DNA of 64,000 nucleotides from Laccaria trichodermophora (Eukaryota > Basidiomycota > Agaricomycetes > Agaricales > Hydnangiaceae), in assembly GCA_018417955.1 (NCBI GenBank), contig JACTVC010000025.1, positions 620,001-684,000 of the forward strand. The letters run 5' to 3'. The translations under genes and the position numbers were made by a program. Positions 23,799-36,189 of this stretch are shown piece by piece. Under the pieces are notes generated by a model. It searched no databases, was not told the origin of the DNA, and saw only the letters and a program-made list of their open reading frames with translations. Positions within the stretch are counted from its first letter, which is position 1, and every line of letters begins with the position of its first letter.

Positions 23799-25890
23799 TT
23801 ACAGCCATGGGTGGACATACCAAGAGGCAGGTGGGATATTACTCCTTCTCCTAGCGTCGCCACTGTTCTCAGAGGGAGTTGACCCACCCGAAGGCGGCCC
23901 TCCACTTCGTTGACCAGAGGTTCTTTCATGATTGTGATCCTCGTTGGTTCGACCAGCGGATCTAGTAGTGGATTGATCACCCCTGTTTCGGAAGACGTAA
24001 CTGGTCCAGGATTTAGGGCTTGGTATGCGCGTGCTAGACGCTGCAGGCACCCTTTGTTGACTTTCGTTAGCACCCGAGTTAACGGTTGCTGGGCCATTGT
24101 TTGTAGTAGCTGTCCTTTCTGAAGGAGCTCCTACGGCTGACATTCCAATCATACCAGTTCCGGGCAGTCGAGTCACAGTGTGTCTTCTTGATAGCAGAGC
24201 AGATATGGAGTTTGGCACTGGGGGATCTGTTGCAAATCGGATGCTTTGGCCTTCACTCGCGGCGGGAATTCGCACATCGTGAGGACCAGTCGTTGGGGTG
24301 GTGGAACTCCGAGAGGTAACGGACCCTGTCTTCGCTACTTCTCGTAAGGTCTTAGTACGGTGATTGGAGAACTCCTGGGGTTTGGGCAGACTTTTGTAAG
24401 CCCTATCGCGCAAGTATGCAGCAATCTCTATTAAGTCTTCTGGCATTTTGTCGAAATATTCTGGTCTAGCGAGTAGTTTTCCGACTTCAGTCCTTGCAGA
24501 TCTGTTGCCAAAGAGTGAGCGCAATGATGATCTTGAGGACTCGTAAGAACTGATGGACATTCTGTCTGAGTCGGCGGAATACATTCGAGTAAGGGCGTTG
24601 ATCTCTCTGATAAGATGTTTAGAGGCTACAGAGGTACGGTGTTGCAACACTCGGTATGTGGCTAGTATCTTGGTACGACTCAAGTGATATGCCAATTGTC
24701 GAAGAAAGGCGAATCCCCAATCCAGAATGAAACGTTCTCGCTCTCCTTTGTGGAAGAATTCAGCTAAGACCTGTAAGACTTGGTCTACTGAAACGACTAC
24801 CTGGGCAACTCCGAGAAGATGATTTCTTTCGACGCCATAGTAGATTCCTGAACCCAAGTGTTTAACAAGGTCGTCTCTGTCGATTTCATAGGCAGCGAAA
24901 TCTTTTATGGCGGAGCCTAGGAATTCCCATCGACAATCCCGGGGGGTTTTGTACACCAGCTCGATCGCACATCTTAGTCAGTCACATTCACTCTTCGTCC
25001 GATCAGGTAGCATACCGTCAATCGCACCCAAAGTCACAAGGACGTCTTCGTCGACGGCGGGATTGACGAGCTCGCGCTTCTTGGAGCGGCGGGCAACTTG
25101 GTCGTGCCCTTATCAGGCGCGGGCAGTTTGTTCGCGCTATGGGAAGCAGCGGGATTCAAGGAACTCCCCGAGGCATGGGGCCCTGAAAGGAGAGGCCCAA
25201 AGGCTGGTAGAGGGTTACTGTTCGAGGGTGTAATCGAGTCTGGGTCTGTTTCTTCTGTTAAGACCACTCCTTTACCCTTTTTTCTAGTCGTCAAGGGGGT
25301 TACGAGTTCGCGGCTGGCAGAGTTGTTCATGTGGCGGGACTTGTTTCTGGAGCTTTCCTCCCCGGCTGAGGGGGCTGACGCACTCATTGGAAGACGATGA
25401 AAGGCGTCTTGCTGGCAGACATCAGGTTTATAAGGCAGTGGTTGAGGTTCAGGGCGTAGACAGGGCAGGGATTTCCCAGGAGGATCGGCTGAAGGGGCTG
25501 GGTCCATCAAGGGATTTACCCTTTCAGGGAAGGATTCCAGTGGGACTGAGCAACAGGGAGCGAAGTAGTCGCAACAGGCATAGCTCGAGCAAGTTGGGAG
25601 AGGTAGATGAACAGTAGTATCTGAGCGGTCATCATATAGTCGCTCGGAATACACGAGGGAATACGAAGACGAAAGAGCGTCGTCTGAACCAGCGGAATCG
25701 TGACCCTCGAGAGCTGTGGGTGTACGCGCTGATGAGGGTCTGATGACGACAACGTAGTCTTCTCCTTCCTCGTAGTGGTTTGAGTTTGCTTGGGAAGCAA
25801 GGTGTCTAGAAACTGATGTTAGTTGACAGAATCTGTCTGAATCACATACCTTTCACCGTCCTTCCGAATCTTCGCACTTGAGGACTTCAT
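23799..25890 (-). pseudogene. Hypothetical protein, fragmented reading frame
   Basis: A short exon 25890-25850 (MKSSSAKIRKDGER) splices through GTATGT...TTCTAG to 25805, opening a Ser/Pro-rich frame (HLASQANSNHYEEGEDYVVV...) that runs to a TGA at 25036. Another frame overlaps near 25080-25000 (RSKKRELVNPAVDEDVL) and meets a TGA just before ELVYKTPRDCRWEF. From there 24956-23799 is open for 385 residues: a helical N-terminal half, then a Ser/Thr/Arg-rich half. One frameshift near 25080 and one TGA would connect all parts. No catalytic domain is seen. A retrotransposon gag-like protein is possible from its composition and helical core but is unproven. Confidence 0.5.
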
Positions 25891-26370
25891 CTTGGTGAAG
25901 TCCACAGTGCCCCCACCATTGTGAAACCGAGTGTTCGGGGACTTCTTCTCGATGTGCTCGTGGTTGAGAGATGGCGGCGATAAAGAGGCGAGGTATGTGG
26001 TGCAGTGTTGACGGCGCCTTTGAGCTGTGCAGGACGGTGCCTAAGTTATCCCGTGACCCCGGAATGGGGACGCTGTCACCTGGCATAGGGCTCTTATCTC
26101 CTGGAGGGGTGGCGAACAGTTGCCAGACCGTATATCGAGGTTGTGACCCAGTCCACATGTATTGTATGTAGTGGCGAAAAGGTAAAGGTATTTACAGAGG
26201 GGTCTCAACACTATGTAAACAAGGAACAAACAATGTACAACTACTATGATCCAATGTCATGCAAGAGATATATCGGCCGCCATTACACTGGTCCTTGATC
26301 CTATGTGTCTGTTGCTTGTTCAAACCATTTGGGTTTGCCTTTCTTACAAATTCAAGGCACACAGCAAAGT
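25891..26370. other. Upstream region of the minus-strand gene
   Basis: No supported coding sequence; open frames here lack recognisable domains. It should contain the promoter of the 23.8-25.9 kb gene. From about 26.2 kb onward CG dinucleotides become rare. Confidence 0.3.
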
Positions 26371-27189
26371 GAGTGGTACCTACCATTTAAATCATATGAA
26401 ATAGGCAACTGTCACCACAGTCATTTATTTGCAGCCAAGGTTTTTTATGATATGAAATGCCTAGGCAAATCTTATGAAATCATTTCAATTTCAATTTCCT
26501 AGCCTATGCCATTTATCCTAGCTCCCTGTCAATCATTCCAGGCTTGATTTAATTTCCATTTCATTTGCTATTTCATTGCTACCCAGCCCTATATTTCACT
26601 GCTTTCCTGGTGCTTGAAGGATTAATATGATCTTACTTACATATTGTGCTGCAGCATTAGTTTTTGACATTGTGCACAAGCAGTCTTTCACATTAGGAAA
26701 GGCTACTTTATGCCTTCATATTGATACCTGTCCTATCTCAAAACATAAAAATTATAAGTTCATGTGGGGATATGGTTGAAGGATTGACATGACTTTACAT
26801 ATTGCTATTGCCACATCACCACTTTTTGACATCATGACTAAGTTGCCTTTCACATTGATAGTTACTGTCTGTCTGCTTTCACACATAAATGGCCTCCTCT
26901 GGCTTGAAAACCAATTTGAGCATGATGTGAAAAAGTGATGATGTGGCAATAGCAATATGTAAAGTCATGTCAATCCTTCAGCCATATCCCCACATGAACT
27001 TATACTTTTTATCTTTTGAGATAGGACAGTAGGTATCAATATGAAGGCATAAAGTAGCCTTTCCTAATGTGAAAGACTGCTTGCGCATAATGTCAAAAAC
27101 TAATGCTGCAGCAATGACAATATCCAAGTAAGATCATATTAAGCCTTCAACCTCATCCCCATGACCTAGACAGAGCCAAGGACACCATA

Positions 27190-27740
27190 AACTACATGTC
27201 AACTACAAAATTTTGCAGTTTCAAAAAGCAGACACTACAAACTTTTCTCCTGAAAAAGCAGACACTACAAACTTTTGTAGACTCAAAAAGGGGACACTAC
27301 AAACTTTTCTATTGAAAAAGCAGATACTACAAACTTTTGTAGTCTCAAAAAGTAGACACTGCAAACTTTTCTGATGAAAAAGCGCACACTACAAACTTTT
27401 GTAGTTTCAAAAAGTGGACACTACAAACTTTTCTAATAAAAAAGCGGACACTACAAACCTTTGTAGTCTCAAAAAGCAGACACTACTAACTTTTCTAATG
27501 AAAAAGTGCACACTTTGTAGTCAAAAAAAGTGGAGACTACAAACTTTCCTAATGGAAAAGTGCACACCAAACTTTTGTAGTGCTAAAAGGCAGACACCAC
27601 AAACCTCTCTAAGGAAAAAATGAACATCACAAAATTTTGTAATGATGGAAAGTGAACACTACAAACTTTGTAGTCTAGATAAGCTTTTAACCCTAACCAT
27701 AACTTTGTAGTCTAGGTCCAAACTTTTGTAGTCTTTTGTA
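27190..27740 (+). repeat. CTACAAACTTTT tandem array
   Basis: Alternating units ACACTACAAACTTTTCTAAT-GAAAAAGC and ACTACAAACTTTTGTAGTCTCAAAAAG repeat about every 55-60 bp. Inverted pairs (CTACAAA...TTTGTAG) are frequent. The same array recurs at 42.8-43.2, 45.5-45.9 and 46.6-47.0 kb. Confidence 0.85.
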
Positions 27741-28199
27741 GTCTATCAGTCAACTTTGTAGTCTATGGTAGACTCTTATAGTCTGTCAGTGTCAATTTCT
27801 TTTCTAGGGCATGCACCTTCCTTTTTTGGTCATTTTTTCCAAGATACAATAATTGCAGCCCTTTCTTTTAGCTTTCTAAATATACTGAAATCATGTTGTT
27901 TGGTTTTATTTTCATGGAGAATGACACTTTTGAAAATCCTTTATCTCATGTCTCCACTACAGGAGCACTTCAGAATATAATTTAAACAGATTTGGGAAGC
28001 TACAGTCTAGGGCTATAACTTTCTTTTTTGACCATTTTTGGTAATTGGTCATGTGACTACCCTCCCAGGTGTCATCATCCCCACCCTGCTTTTCACCTAG
28101 GCAGGAATGAATTACCAGAAATATTGCCCTGGGCAAGCAAAAAAAAAATAGCCCTAGAGAAAAATGAATTCCCTTTTTGGAAACTGCACCCTGTGCCAC

Positions 28200-28760
28200 C
28201 CAAAAGATCACACTAGGCAGGCAATGAAATGTAGGCAGGATAGAAATGAAATGGCTAAAACATTGCACCAGGAAAGCAATGAAATATAGCCCCAGGAAAG
28301 TAATGAAATAGGGGATTGGGTAGAAATGAAATGGCTAAAACATCAAGGTAAGCAGGCTATGAAATATGAGGCCAGGAAGAAATGAAATCACTAAAACATC
28401 ACACTAGGAGAGCAATGAAATATAGCACCAGCCAATGAATGAAATACAGGGCTGGTAAAAATGAAAAGACTAAAACATCACACCAAGAAAGCAATGAAAT
28501 ACAGCACCAGGCAAGCAGTGAAAAATAGAGCTGGATAGGAATGAAATAGCTCAAACATTGCACCAGAAAAGCAATGAAATTAGGGCTGGGTAGCAATGAA
28601 ATGAGTAAAACATCACACCAGGAAAGCAATGAAATGCAGCACCAGGCAAGCAATGAAATATAGGGCTGGATAGGAATGAAATAGCTAAAACATCACACCA
28701 GAAAAGCAATGAAATATAGGGCAGGGTAGCAATAAAATGGCAAATGACATGGAAATGAAA
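28200..28760 (-). repeat. Subterminal GCAATGAAATA array
   Basis: Units of about 30-36 bp with the consensus CACCAGGAAAGCAATGAAATATAGG and variants, the inverse being CCTATATTTCATTGCTTTCCTGG. It shares the TTTCATTG core with the arrays of the KDZ element and the palindromic element. Confidence 0.8.
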
Positions 28761-28936
28761 TCAAGCCTGGAATGATTGACAGGGAGCTGGGATAAATGAC
28801 ATATGCTAGGAAAATGAAAATGAAAACATTTCATAAGATTTGCCTAGGCATTTCATATCATAAAAAACCTTGGCTGCAAATAAATGACTGTGCTGACAGT
28901 TGCCTATTTTATATGATTTAAATGGTAGCCACTAAT

Positions 28937-29276
28937 GCTGATTTCAGCCACTTTCAAATTCAGGATTTTTATAATTATGGTATTTATCTGTATTTACTCA
29001 GATTACCATGATTGATGAATGGCCATGTTGTTGAAGGGGAGATTATGCCCTAGAGTGCAATGAGGCATGAGCATAAGGATAGGGTGCTGTCTTTGTACAG
29101 GGCATGTGATAGTCTATGTAATCACATACTCTTTCTTCCTACCACTATCACTGCCCCTCTGAGTCTGAGGACACAGTGTTCACTTTTCTTTTCTTTCCCT
29201 GCTTTTCCACATCCATGCTTGCAAACACACTCTTTTCAGATCATCAGTTTTCACCACATTCTGAGTCAGACTCCTT
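28937..29276. other. Short intergenic stretch
   Basis: It lies between the fold-back element and a decayed gene. Pyrimidine-rich sequence near 29170-29260 could be the leader of that gene. Nothing else is seen. Confidence 0.3.
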
Positions 29277-30165
29277 GTGCCACCAATGCCATGTATCACT
29301 CAAGACCCCAATCTGGAGGTGAGGCCTGACTTCACAACTATGGCTTTTGACCCCCTTTGCATGGCCCTCACCACAGCGGAAGGCATAGACAAGGCTGCTG
29401 TAACTGCCCACTTAGCTGATGCCTGGGTTGTGCACAACAACACCAGGAAAGAGGCTTGGGCAGAACAGGTTAGGGAGGATGAGGCAGCTGCGGCTGAGGC
29501 CAGGCTCACCCAGGAAGCAGAGGAGCTTTGGGAGCTCGAGAAGCTCAGGAAGAAAGAAGAGGCAGAGAAGAGGGAGAAGGAGAAGAAGAAGCCTAAGTTG
29601 AAGGGTTTTGTCATGAACAAGCCTGTGGGGAACATCCCAGACCTCCACCCTTCACACTATGCGATCCACAAGCTGGACAAGTGCGACTACATGGAGCTCT
29701 ACTACTTCATGGATGAAGGCTGCTTGGAGGCGGTGAGGTTTGATTGAACCATCACCCAGGACACTTTCACCTTCGTGAAAGCCAATGACACTCCTCCTAA
29801 AGCCCATGGCTTTGCACAAGCCTTTGAGCAAGGTCATCCTGGATGAGGATTTGACATGGCATCAAATGTCAATGGCCAAGACCTGTTTACTCCACCACAT
29901 GTCACAGGCAGGCTGGCCCAAGGAGCTTGTCATCGCCCTTGCAGAGTTTTACCTCAACCTCAAAGGCCACCCCATGCAAAGGCAGGTTGACAGTGACATG
30001 GTACTGCTGCATTACCAGGCTCAGGTTTGATGGGAGTGGCATGAGGCCCTTTGCGCCACTGACAACGATGACGAGGTCTTCGACATCAGCTTCATCAACA
30101 GGCAGTGTGTTGAAGAGATTGCAGCCTTGCTTTGCAACATGAGGTGTACCACAGGAGTTTTAAGG
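29277..30165 (+). pseudogene. Decayed Agaricomycete hypothetical protein
   Basis: Open from 29277 to a TGA at 29745-29747: an acidic N-terminus, a charged coiled-coil-like Glu/Lys stretch (KKKPKLKGF) and NIPDLHPSHYAIHKLDKCDYMELYYF. The frame continues past the stop, shifts once near 29800, then reads DLTWHQMSMAKTCLLHHMSQAGWPKE to a second TGA at 30028-30030, followed by WEWHEAL...DISFINRQC to about 30165. This is a familiar hypothetical protein type repeated in mushroom genomes; its function is unknown. Both stops are one C-to-T step from CGA. Confidence 0.6.
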
Positions 30166-32000
30166 TTAGTTCTCATCTTTTTTCCCATTGCCTCCTGGAA
30201 GTGGGCAGCATGGACTTCTCTGCTGTTCTGAGCAGCACTTCCAGCTTTGCTGAGTCCATCTGCACTTGACCCCATGGAGGATGTGCCAGGCCTGAATGCC
30301 ACACATGTAGTTGTCAATTGTGCTGCCTGAATACCTGCCTGCTAGTGAGGAAATGAAGGCATTAATGAGGATTGGGCTGGCAGGTGCATGTTCCTCTTCT
30401 GGAATGCCCTTTTGGTTGCAATATACATGAAAGTTTAATAGACCTGAGCCATAGGTGGCCAGAGTTGACTCCTCCCATGATTTTCCCATTACAATGGCAA
30501 TCTGGCATACATCCTGTGGGCCTAGGCTTGATGGTATGTCTGTGGCAGACTCCTGCCCATGAAGTGGCATCCAACACTGCAGATGCTCACTAGCAAGAAT
30601 GCGCATAGTGTTTGAAAGTCCGGTTCGGTCTGGTTTTTTGATGCCCAGGGGCATTAACCGTAACCGTAACCAGTCTGCATTTTCCCCAGAAGTCAAAAGA
30701 CCAGACCGGACCGCAAAAAGACCGCAGACCGCGGTTTTTTGCAGTCTATAGACCGGTTTCGGTCTGCATCGGTTTTAACTGGTTTATGACCGGTCTTTAG
30801 GCCAATATTTTAAAATTATTAATCGGTAAATTTATTAACATTTTTAATAGCTTCAAAACGAGCCCAAGAACGTTAAATTCCGATAGGAATTGGTGCTTCT
30901 ATAAAATAAGTCTGGTACATCTATTATTCCCCAAAGTAATTTACATGTTAATTCATATCTCTCTCGTTTTTTTACCAAATCGTACGTTCTTGGGTGCGTT
31001 TTAAAGGGTATTTAAGGGGCTACAAAAGACCGGTCAAAACCGGTTCACGTTAACCGGTTTTTTTGCAGTCTTTACATTTCAAAAATAAAAGACCGTAACC
31101 GCAGGTCCGGTCTTTTGCGGTCTTGGTCCGGTCTGGTTACAGTCTTTTTCCAGTCACGAGACCGGACTTCCAAACACTAAATGCGCAGGCATCTGGGAGA
31201 GGGGATGGGACACAAGTCCTTTGCATATTGTGCCAGCTTCGCAACCTTGGGCGTGTACTGGAGAGTCTGAGGAAAATGGTCACCCATCAAGCCAGCCTTG
31301 TGCCTGGGTAAACATGGCCCTAGCATGCTGCTCAAACACATAGTCAACGGCTGTCTGCCCTTGTTGGAGGGATGTGCGGTCAGACCTTGGGAGAGAGACT
31401 GGGGCCTTTCCTTGCTGTATAAGGCATGACTCAGCCTGTGTGAGAGGCACATCAAAGTCGCACATGTGTTGCCTGAGTGTTGGTGGGATGACAACAGTGG
31501 GGAGGAGGAGGGAGCCATGGTAGTATTTGCCTCTAGAAGGCCCATCTGCTGGGTTCTCTTTGCTGGGAACATATCTTGTGTGGAAATGGATGCCTTCCAT
31601 TTCCATGATGGCATGAATATGCTTGAAGACTTTGTTTGTGAATTTGTTCTGGCTTCTGCCCTTCCACCAACCTTCAACAACCCCTTTGTTGTCCCCAAAG
31701 ACTTTGATGTGAGTCCCTCTGGGAGCAGATGGGGTGAGGGTGAGGATGAGGAGCCAGAAGCCAACTGCTTCTGCCCAGCTGATGCCCCTTCCATCAGCCT
31801 TCCAACCTGGGAGGGGCCTCCAAGCTCTCCACCTGCCCTTGACTGTGATCCCAATACCAGTTTCTGAGCTAGCATCTGAGTAAGCATTGGCATCGAAGAT
31901 TGGGAGGGATCCAGAGATGGGCCTGACAACATCTGGGCAGGCAAGTCTCTCCTTCCACCAGGATAGATCACACAGGGCAAATGGCTTTCGTCGCCTGGTA
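30166..32000 (-). pseudogene. Tyrosine-recombinase retroelement remnant (RNase H + YR N-terminal part)
   Basis: Reading down from about 32000: DLSWWKERL, then AYSDASSETGIGITV, GISWAEAVGFW, IKVFGDNKGVVEGWW and TRYVPSKENPADGPSRG, which are RNase H-like motifs typical of DIRS/Ngaro-type elements. A stop and frame change lie near 31280. After removal of the 30606-31179 MITE the frame runs into ESTLATYGSGLLNFHVYC and FISSLAGRYSGSTIDNYMCGIQAWH, the core-binding (N-terminal) part of a tyrosine recombinase. The catalytic R-H-R-Y part and the reverse transcriptase are missing. The domain order RNase H then YR supports the assignment. Confidence 0.72.
30606..31179. mobile_element. hAT-type MITE with 8-bp target duplication
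   Basis: 574 bp with terminal inverted repeats TAGTGTTTGAAAGTCCGGT and, read inward from the right, TAGTGTTTGGAAGTCCGGT. It is flanked by perfect 8-bp copies AATGCGCA at 30598-30605 and 31180-31187. An 8-bp duplication and this tip sequence fit hAT elements. The inside is rich in ACCGGT and GACCGG runs that can fold into long stems; no protein is encoded. It splits the YR-element remnant, so it is younger than that copy. It keeps many CG dinucleotides in a CpG-poor neighbourhood. Confidence 0.88.
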
Positions 32001-32940
32001 AAAATGTGGTAAAATGCAAATGACTATGTTAAATCTTTAATTTCACATTTATAACAAAAAATTGGAGTCAAAAAAGATTAATCATTACTGCAAGTTTTTT
32101 GCTGCAGGGAGATGATATTGAAGATGTAAAATATTTATCAATCTTTTGCAAGCTGAGTAAAATGAATTTCCTACAAAAAATGTCCTCCTGGTAAAGAAAT
32201 AAAAAAAAGTCATGAGCAATAATGGTGATAAAGAGAAGTAAAATATCCAATACCTTTTTTTTGAGTGACAGATGTTCAATAAAATAGTTCACCTCTTCAA
32301 CTCAAAATTTCTATCAGGGGAATGAGTAACAAAAACAAAAAGTAATTGCTTTGCAAAAACATAAAGTATGACATCTGTCTATTTGTGGAATAAACATTTA
32401 ATAAGCATTGCCAAGGGTTTAGATTAAAATTTTATTGCTCATGATCTTTGAAGGAATGACCAATAAATATTATACATTGTCGCCGCAGTAAGAAGATAAA
32501 GATTGATCACATTTTGCCGCGGCAACAATGATGAGGCGACGAGTTATTGTTGTCGAAAGATCATTCTGACACAAGGAAACAAGAACAAAAACTTTAAATG
32601 GTTGCCAAGCAATTAGATGAGCTGGTTTGCGTTGAGTTGAGCCTGACCTGAGTTGATCGCTGCATTTGCGTTGCGCTGGTCGGAGCTGGCCATGCATATC
32701 ACGTGACGGACAACACGTCGTTTAAATTACTCTCGCTGGGTCGCCGTAGCATTCGACTGCACCACCTGAAGGCAGCGACATGAACCTGGAGTCAAGCACA
32801 TAAGTAGTTAATGGATAATTACAATACCAATTTACGAGTTAAATGCGTCCCAGTGATTAAATTCTATTGAGTCACGAATGGCAGAGAATAGGCTGGTAAG
32901 CAGTCATTGAATTTATAGTCTGTGAGAAATTTCTTGAGAG
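32001..32940. other. AT-rich DNA with a 300-bp CpG-rich island
   Basis: 32001-32460 is AT-rich without genes. 32470-32770 is abruptly CG-rich (GTCGCCGCAG, GCCGCGGCAACAATG, ATCACGTGACGG, ACACGTCGTTT) and contains a CACGTG E-box. 32780-32940 returns to CpG-poor sequence. No open frame in the island is convincing. Confidence 0.4.
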
Positions 32941-33460
32941 CAATTTCATGCTAGAGTTGACTGCATGATCAAAAAAATTGCAACAGAACAAAGAAGGTGT
33001 CAAGGAAAGTCTCGGCCTTGAGAATATTTTTAAGGGACATAGATGCCTATTGAGCCTTCAGCTTGCCATACAATGCCAAACATGAACAGGTGGTAATGAG
33101 TTGCTTCCTAGTTGTTGGTGGGCCCTCGTTTGTCAACAAGTCGATAAACAGCTTCCTGCAGATTTTGCAGCCAAAGCAGGTTGCAACACTGTTTCAGGCT
33201 GATTGCGTTCTGGTGGGGAAATTTTGCCAGATGACATACATGAGCAATTGTCAGTTGACCCATGCATGATAATGTTGATTGCAGGTGAGAAGAAGATCCA
33301 CTGAGAGATACACCTGCAGAACACAGAAGCCAGCGAATGATGTCCACAACAGTTCAAGGTGAGCTACTGTCACATTGCCATGACTCCCCAACATAGGCCT
33401 TTGGTCGGCAATCGTTGACTGCATCATTTTTCCAGCACCACAAACTAGCTTGGGGGGAAA
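32941..33460. repeat. Diverged duplication, copy 1
   Basis: Matches 36190-36730 in the same order, though rearranged: CTAGAGTTGACTGYATGAT, AAGGTGTCAAGGAA, GAGCTGCTTCCTAGTTGTTGGTGGGCCCTCGTTTG-type sequence (GAGTTGC here), GATTGCAGSTGAGAAGAAG, and a CATGACTCCCC/CTATGACTCTCC block. Most differences are transitions. No coding capacity is seen. Confidence 0.6.
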
Positions 33461-35690
33461 GGTGCTGGCCCTCCATACTGACTGCTGAAAGGAAGAGACG
33501 AAATCGTAGAAAATGAGGCCGATAAGGGGTGGCCTTGGAGCGAAATGAAATGATTGTGGGATGTGGGCCTATGCATGAGTCAACGCAAAGGCTGGTCCAT
33601 GTGCAAGTGTTCCTTCAAGGTGCGTGCATGCACAATTTGGAAACGTCCAAGTCGATGAAATTGAGTTCTGGCTGTGCGGACATTAAGCTTTGTCTGCCAA
33701 AAACTCAATGAACAGCTTCAGCAGGACTGTGCAAAACAGGGGTGTTGGATCATGGTTTGTGAGAGGACTATTTGTGCGATTTCCCACTAGAGTTGGCTGG
33801 GTGCAAAGCAAATTTATTGTGCATGTCAGACCGGGGAGAAAGAAGGTCGATAAAGACGATCACAGAATATGCAGACAACATGCACAATGCACCTGCTGAC
33901 ACCCGGACTAAAGGACAGACGTGCCTGGAAAAGCATCAAGATCTTCAAATGTTGTATTGAAAGCTAGACATTCGTCATTCAAGGCCTTTGCCACACAATG
34001 CCAAACTTGAAGTGTGGGCCACTGCTATGCATGGCAAGGGTACGAGTCCAAAATAAATAGTTAAAGTTGATGATCATGTGCCACTTCTGGCTATGCAAAC
34101 ACATCCAAATATGCATGTTTGGGAAGAATGACATCATTGGGTTGCATTCTGGCTACCCCTGGTGAAGGAATGATGTCATCAACACTTCTGGTTATCTCAA
34201 AGTTTTCAACTTTCTGCATTGGACTTTTCTTTCATTGTCTTATTACTTCCATGAATATTTACTTCTGACAACTCCCCATGTGGTCATGGCAGTGGATTCA
34301 ATGCAAACTCTCATTATGCATACCTCAAATAGCAGCATTCAGAATGTACTTGCATGCTGTCTATGCTGAGTCAGTCCTAACCTTTGTTTATCTTTATTTC
34401 TTTCCTTCTTCTGGAGGCAGACAACCAGGTTCTGCCTCCTGTTGACAAACTTCTGTTCATGTCTTGAATAGAGTGCAGATCACCAATCATTATATAATAA
34501 ACTAAGCATAGATGAATTCCAATTCAATATACCTGGCCCTCCTCCATACAAAATTTAAGAGTGTAAAAACTCAGGTCTCTGTATGTATATTGGTCGCCTG
34601 CTCATCGCTGAACTGCTTGTGCAGTTTGCTCCTTGCAGTCGATGTAAGTCCTGGGTACAAGTCAGAAATGCCATCACATGACCATTGGCAGGGAATGTGA
34701 TTTATTGAGTTGACTGTCAATGGCAACTTCAGTTGAAAACCTTTGAAAACACATCTTCATCATGTGCCCAGCTATGTTGTGGGAGTATAATTAGATTACA
34801 AAAATATTTTATTGAAAAGTGTAGTATTGTAGATACATACTGCTGAGTTTTTTTAGGGGAGGATGAAGACAACCTATCTTAGGCAAGGGGGTGGTGGAAT
34901 GTGGAAAAGAGACCAACACTCGTTATTTTTTTTTCAGGGTTCTGCCTGACACCCCCCCACCATTACCTTCCTAATAAAGTATGTTTTTCCCATACTCATG
35001 TTTTTTTTTTTTTTTGAATTCAAAATATTTCCATGTAACAAGTCAACTACATAGTACGTACAGGCAGTTGGCTGTAGACTAAGTTTAAGTGAAGTCGAGT
35101 CTGCTGAAGATGCATATAACAGGCCTGTGCTAGCATGATATTGAAAAAACTTGTTTAAAGGTGGACCATCCTCTACACTGTACAGAATTCTGAATGTGAT
35201 AAATCTTCAAAAGTGACTCTTTAATATGCAGGCTGAGAAAGAATCTGAAGCATCCAAGTGGTGTAACAGCAAGAGGCACTTGGCCTGGCGTGGTGTGGGA
35301 GTGTAGGGTGTGTTGACGTAGATGATAGTATGTACTCTAGTCTCTTGGTTTGGACCGTCCATGTCAGCTTCAGCTATATGGAATGTCGCTGCCCTTCAAA
35401 ATCTCAAAATTGATGGGGTGTCACTTGTTTTTTTTTGGCCTTTGGCCAGACACCCTCCCCTCCTACCCTTGGTGTGGGATCCACATCCTGCTACCCCCTT
35501 GATCTTAGGTTGAAATTCATGCCAAGTTGGCTACTGTTTTGTGACATTGATTATCAACCAGTTTTTAGTTGAACAGTTAGGTTGCTGATCAACCAGAAAA
35601 ACAGGTTGATTTTTTTCAACCTAAATTTCAACTGATCTGGTTGAAAGGTAAAATTCAACCTAATATTTGTTGAATAACAATCAAAGCTGC
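33461..35690. other. CpG-poor noncoding DNA
   Basis: A third weak relative of the duplication (CACACAATGCCAAACTTGAAG) lies near 33990. 34920-35020 and 35400-35500 each contain a poly-T run followed by a CTGCCTGACACCCCCCC- or GGCCAGACACCCTCCCC-type block, resembling ends of small retroposed pieces. Near 35540-35690, TCAACCTAAATTTCAAC and GGTTGAAATTCATG form inverted repeats. No gene is supported. Confidence 0.35.
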
Positions 35691-36010
35691 CTTCACAGTT
35701 AACCCTCCTCTGTTCTACAGTCGAGGATGGATAAATTGAGCCAACCGCACCTCAAGAGGACCGAAAAATAGCTGAAGCATGGGAGAAATTGTTGACAGAT
35801 CTTCTTTTGTTGAAAACAAAGCCAAGCACACCTCAAGAGGGCCGAAAACCAGCTGCAGTCATGGAAGGAATTGTTGACAGATCTTCTTTTGTCCAAAACA
35901 AAGCCAAGCACACCTCAAGAGGGATGAAAAGCAGCGCCAACAAAAATCAGGGACCAAGCAAACAAAGCCAAGCACATCTCAAGAGGGACGAAAAGCAGCA
36001 CTAAACAGAT
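35691..36010 (+). repeat. ~80-bp tandem repeat, three to four units
   Basis: Units contain TTGTTGACAGATCTTCTTTTG, AACAAAGCCAAGCACACCTCAAGAGGG and GAAAASCAGC. Equivalent points lie near 35740, 35830, 35910 and 35975; the last units are shortened. Noncoding. Confidence 0.75.
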
Positions 36011-36189
36011 CATGGTTGGATCACAGACCGATTGATGCGCCATCAATTGATTGATACCTCTTCAAACGGGACGAAAATTGGTGCAATACAAAGTACGATT
36101 CCTCGTTCCTCGGACTCGTAACATGAATGGTCTGCTTCCTAGTTGTTGGTACTTCGTCTGCCAAAACCTTGATGAATAATAGCCACAGG

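Larger units (their letters stand above)
26371..28936. mobile_element. Non-autonomous fold-back element, 2.6 kb
   Basis: The left tip is AGTGGTACCTACCATTTAAATCATATGAAATAGGCAACTGTC-like. The right tip, read inward, is ATTAGTGGCTACCATTTAAATCATATAAAATAGGCAACTGTC-like. The outer ~220 bp are inverted copies. An inner palindrome is centred near 26880: 26769-26836 is the inverse of 26919-26986. The right side carries a CTACAAACTTTT array, a unique block (27780-28230) and a subterminal TTTCATTG-core array; the left side lacks these, so it is asymmetric. No protein is encoded. The tip and internal blocks match the 44.1-48.3 kb element, so the two are relatives. No target duplication is evident. Confidence 0.8.
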
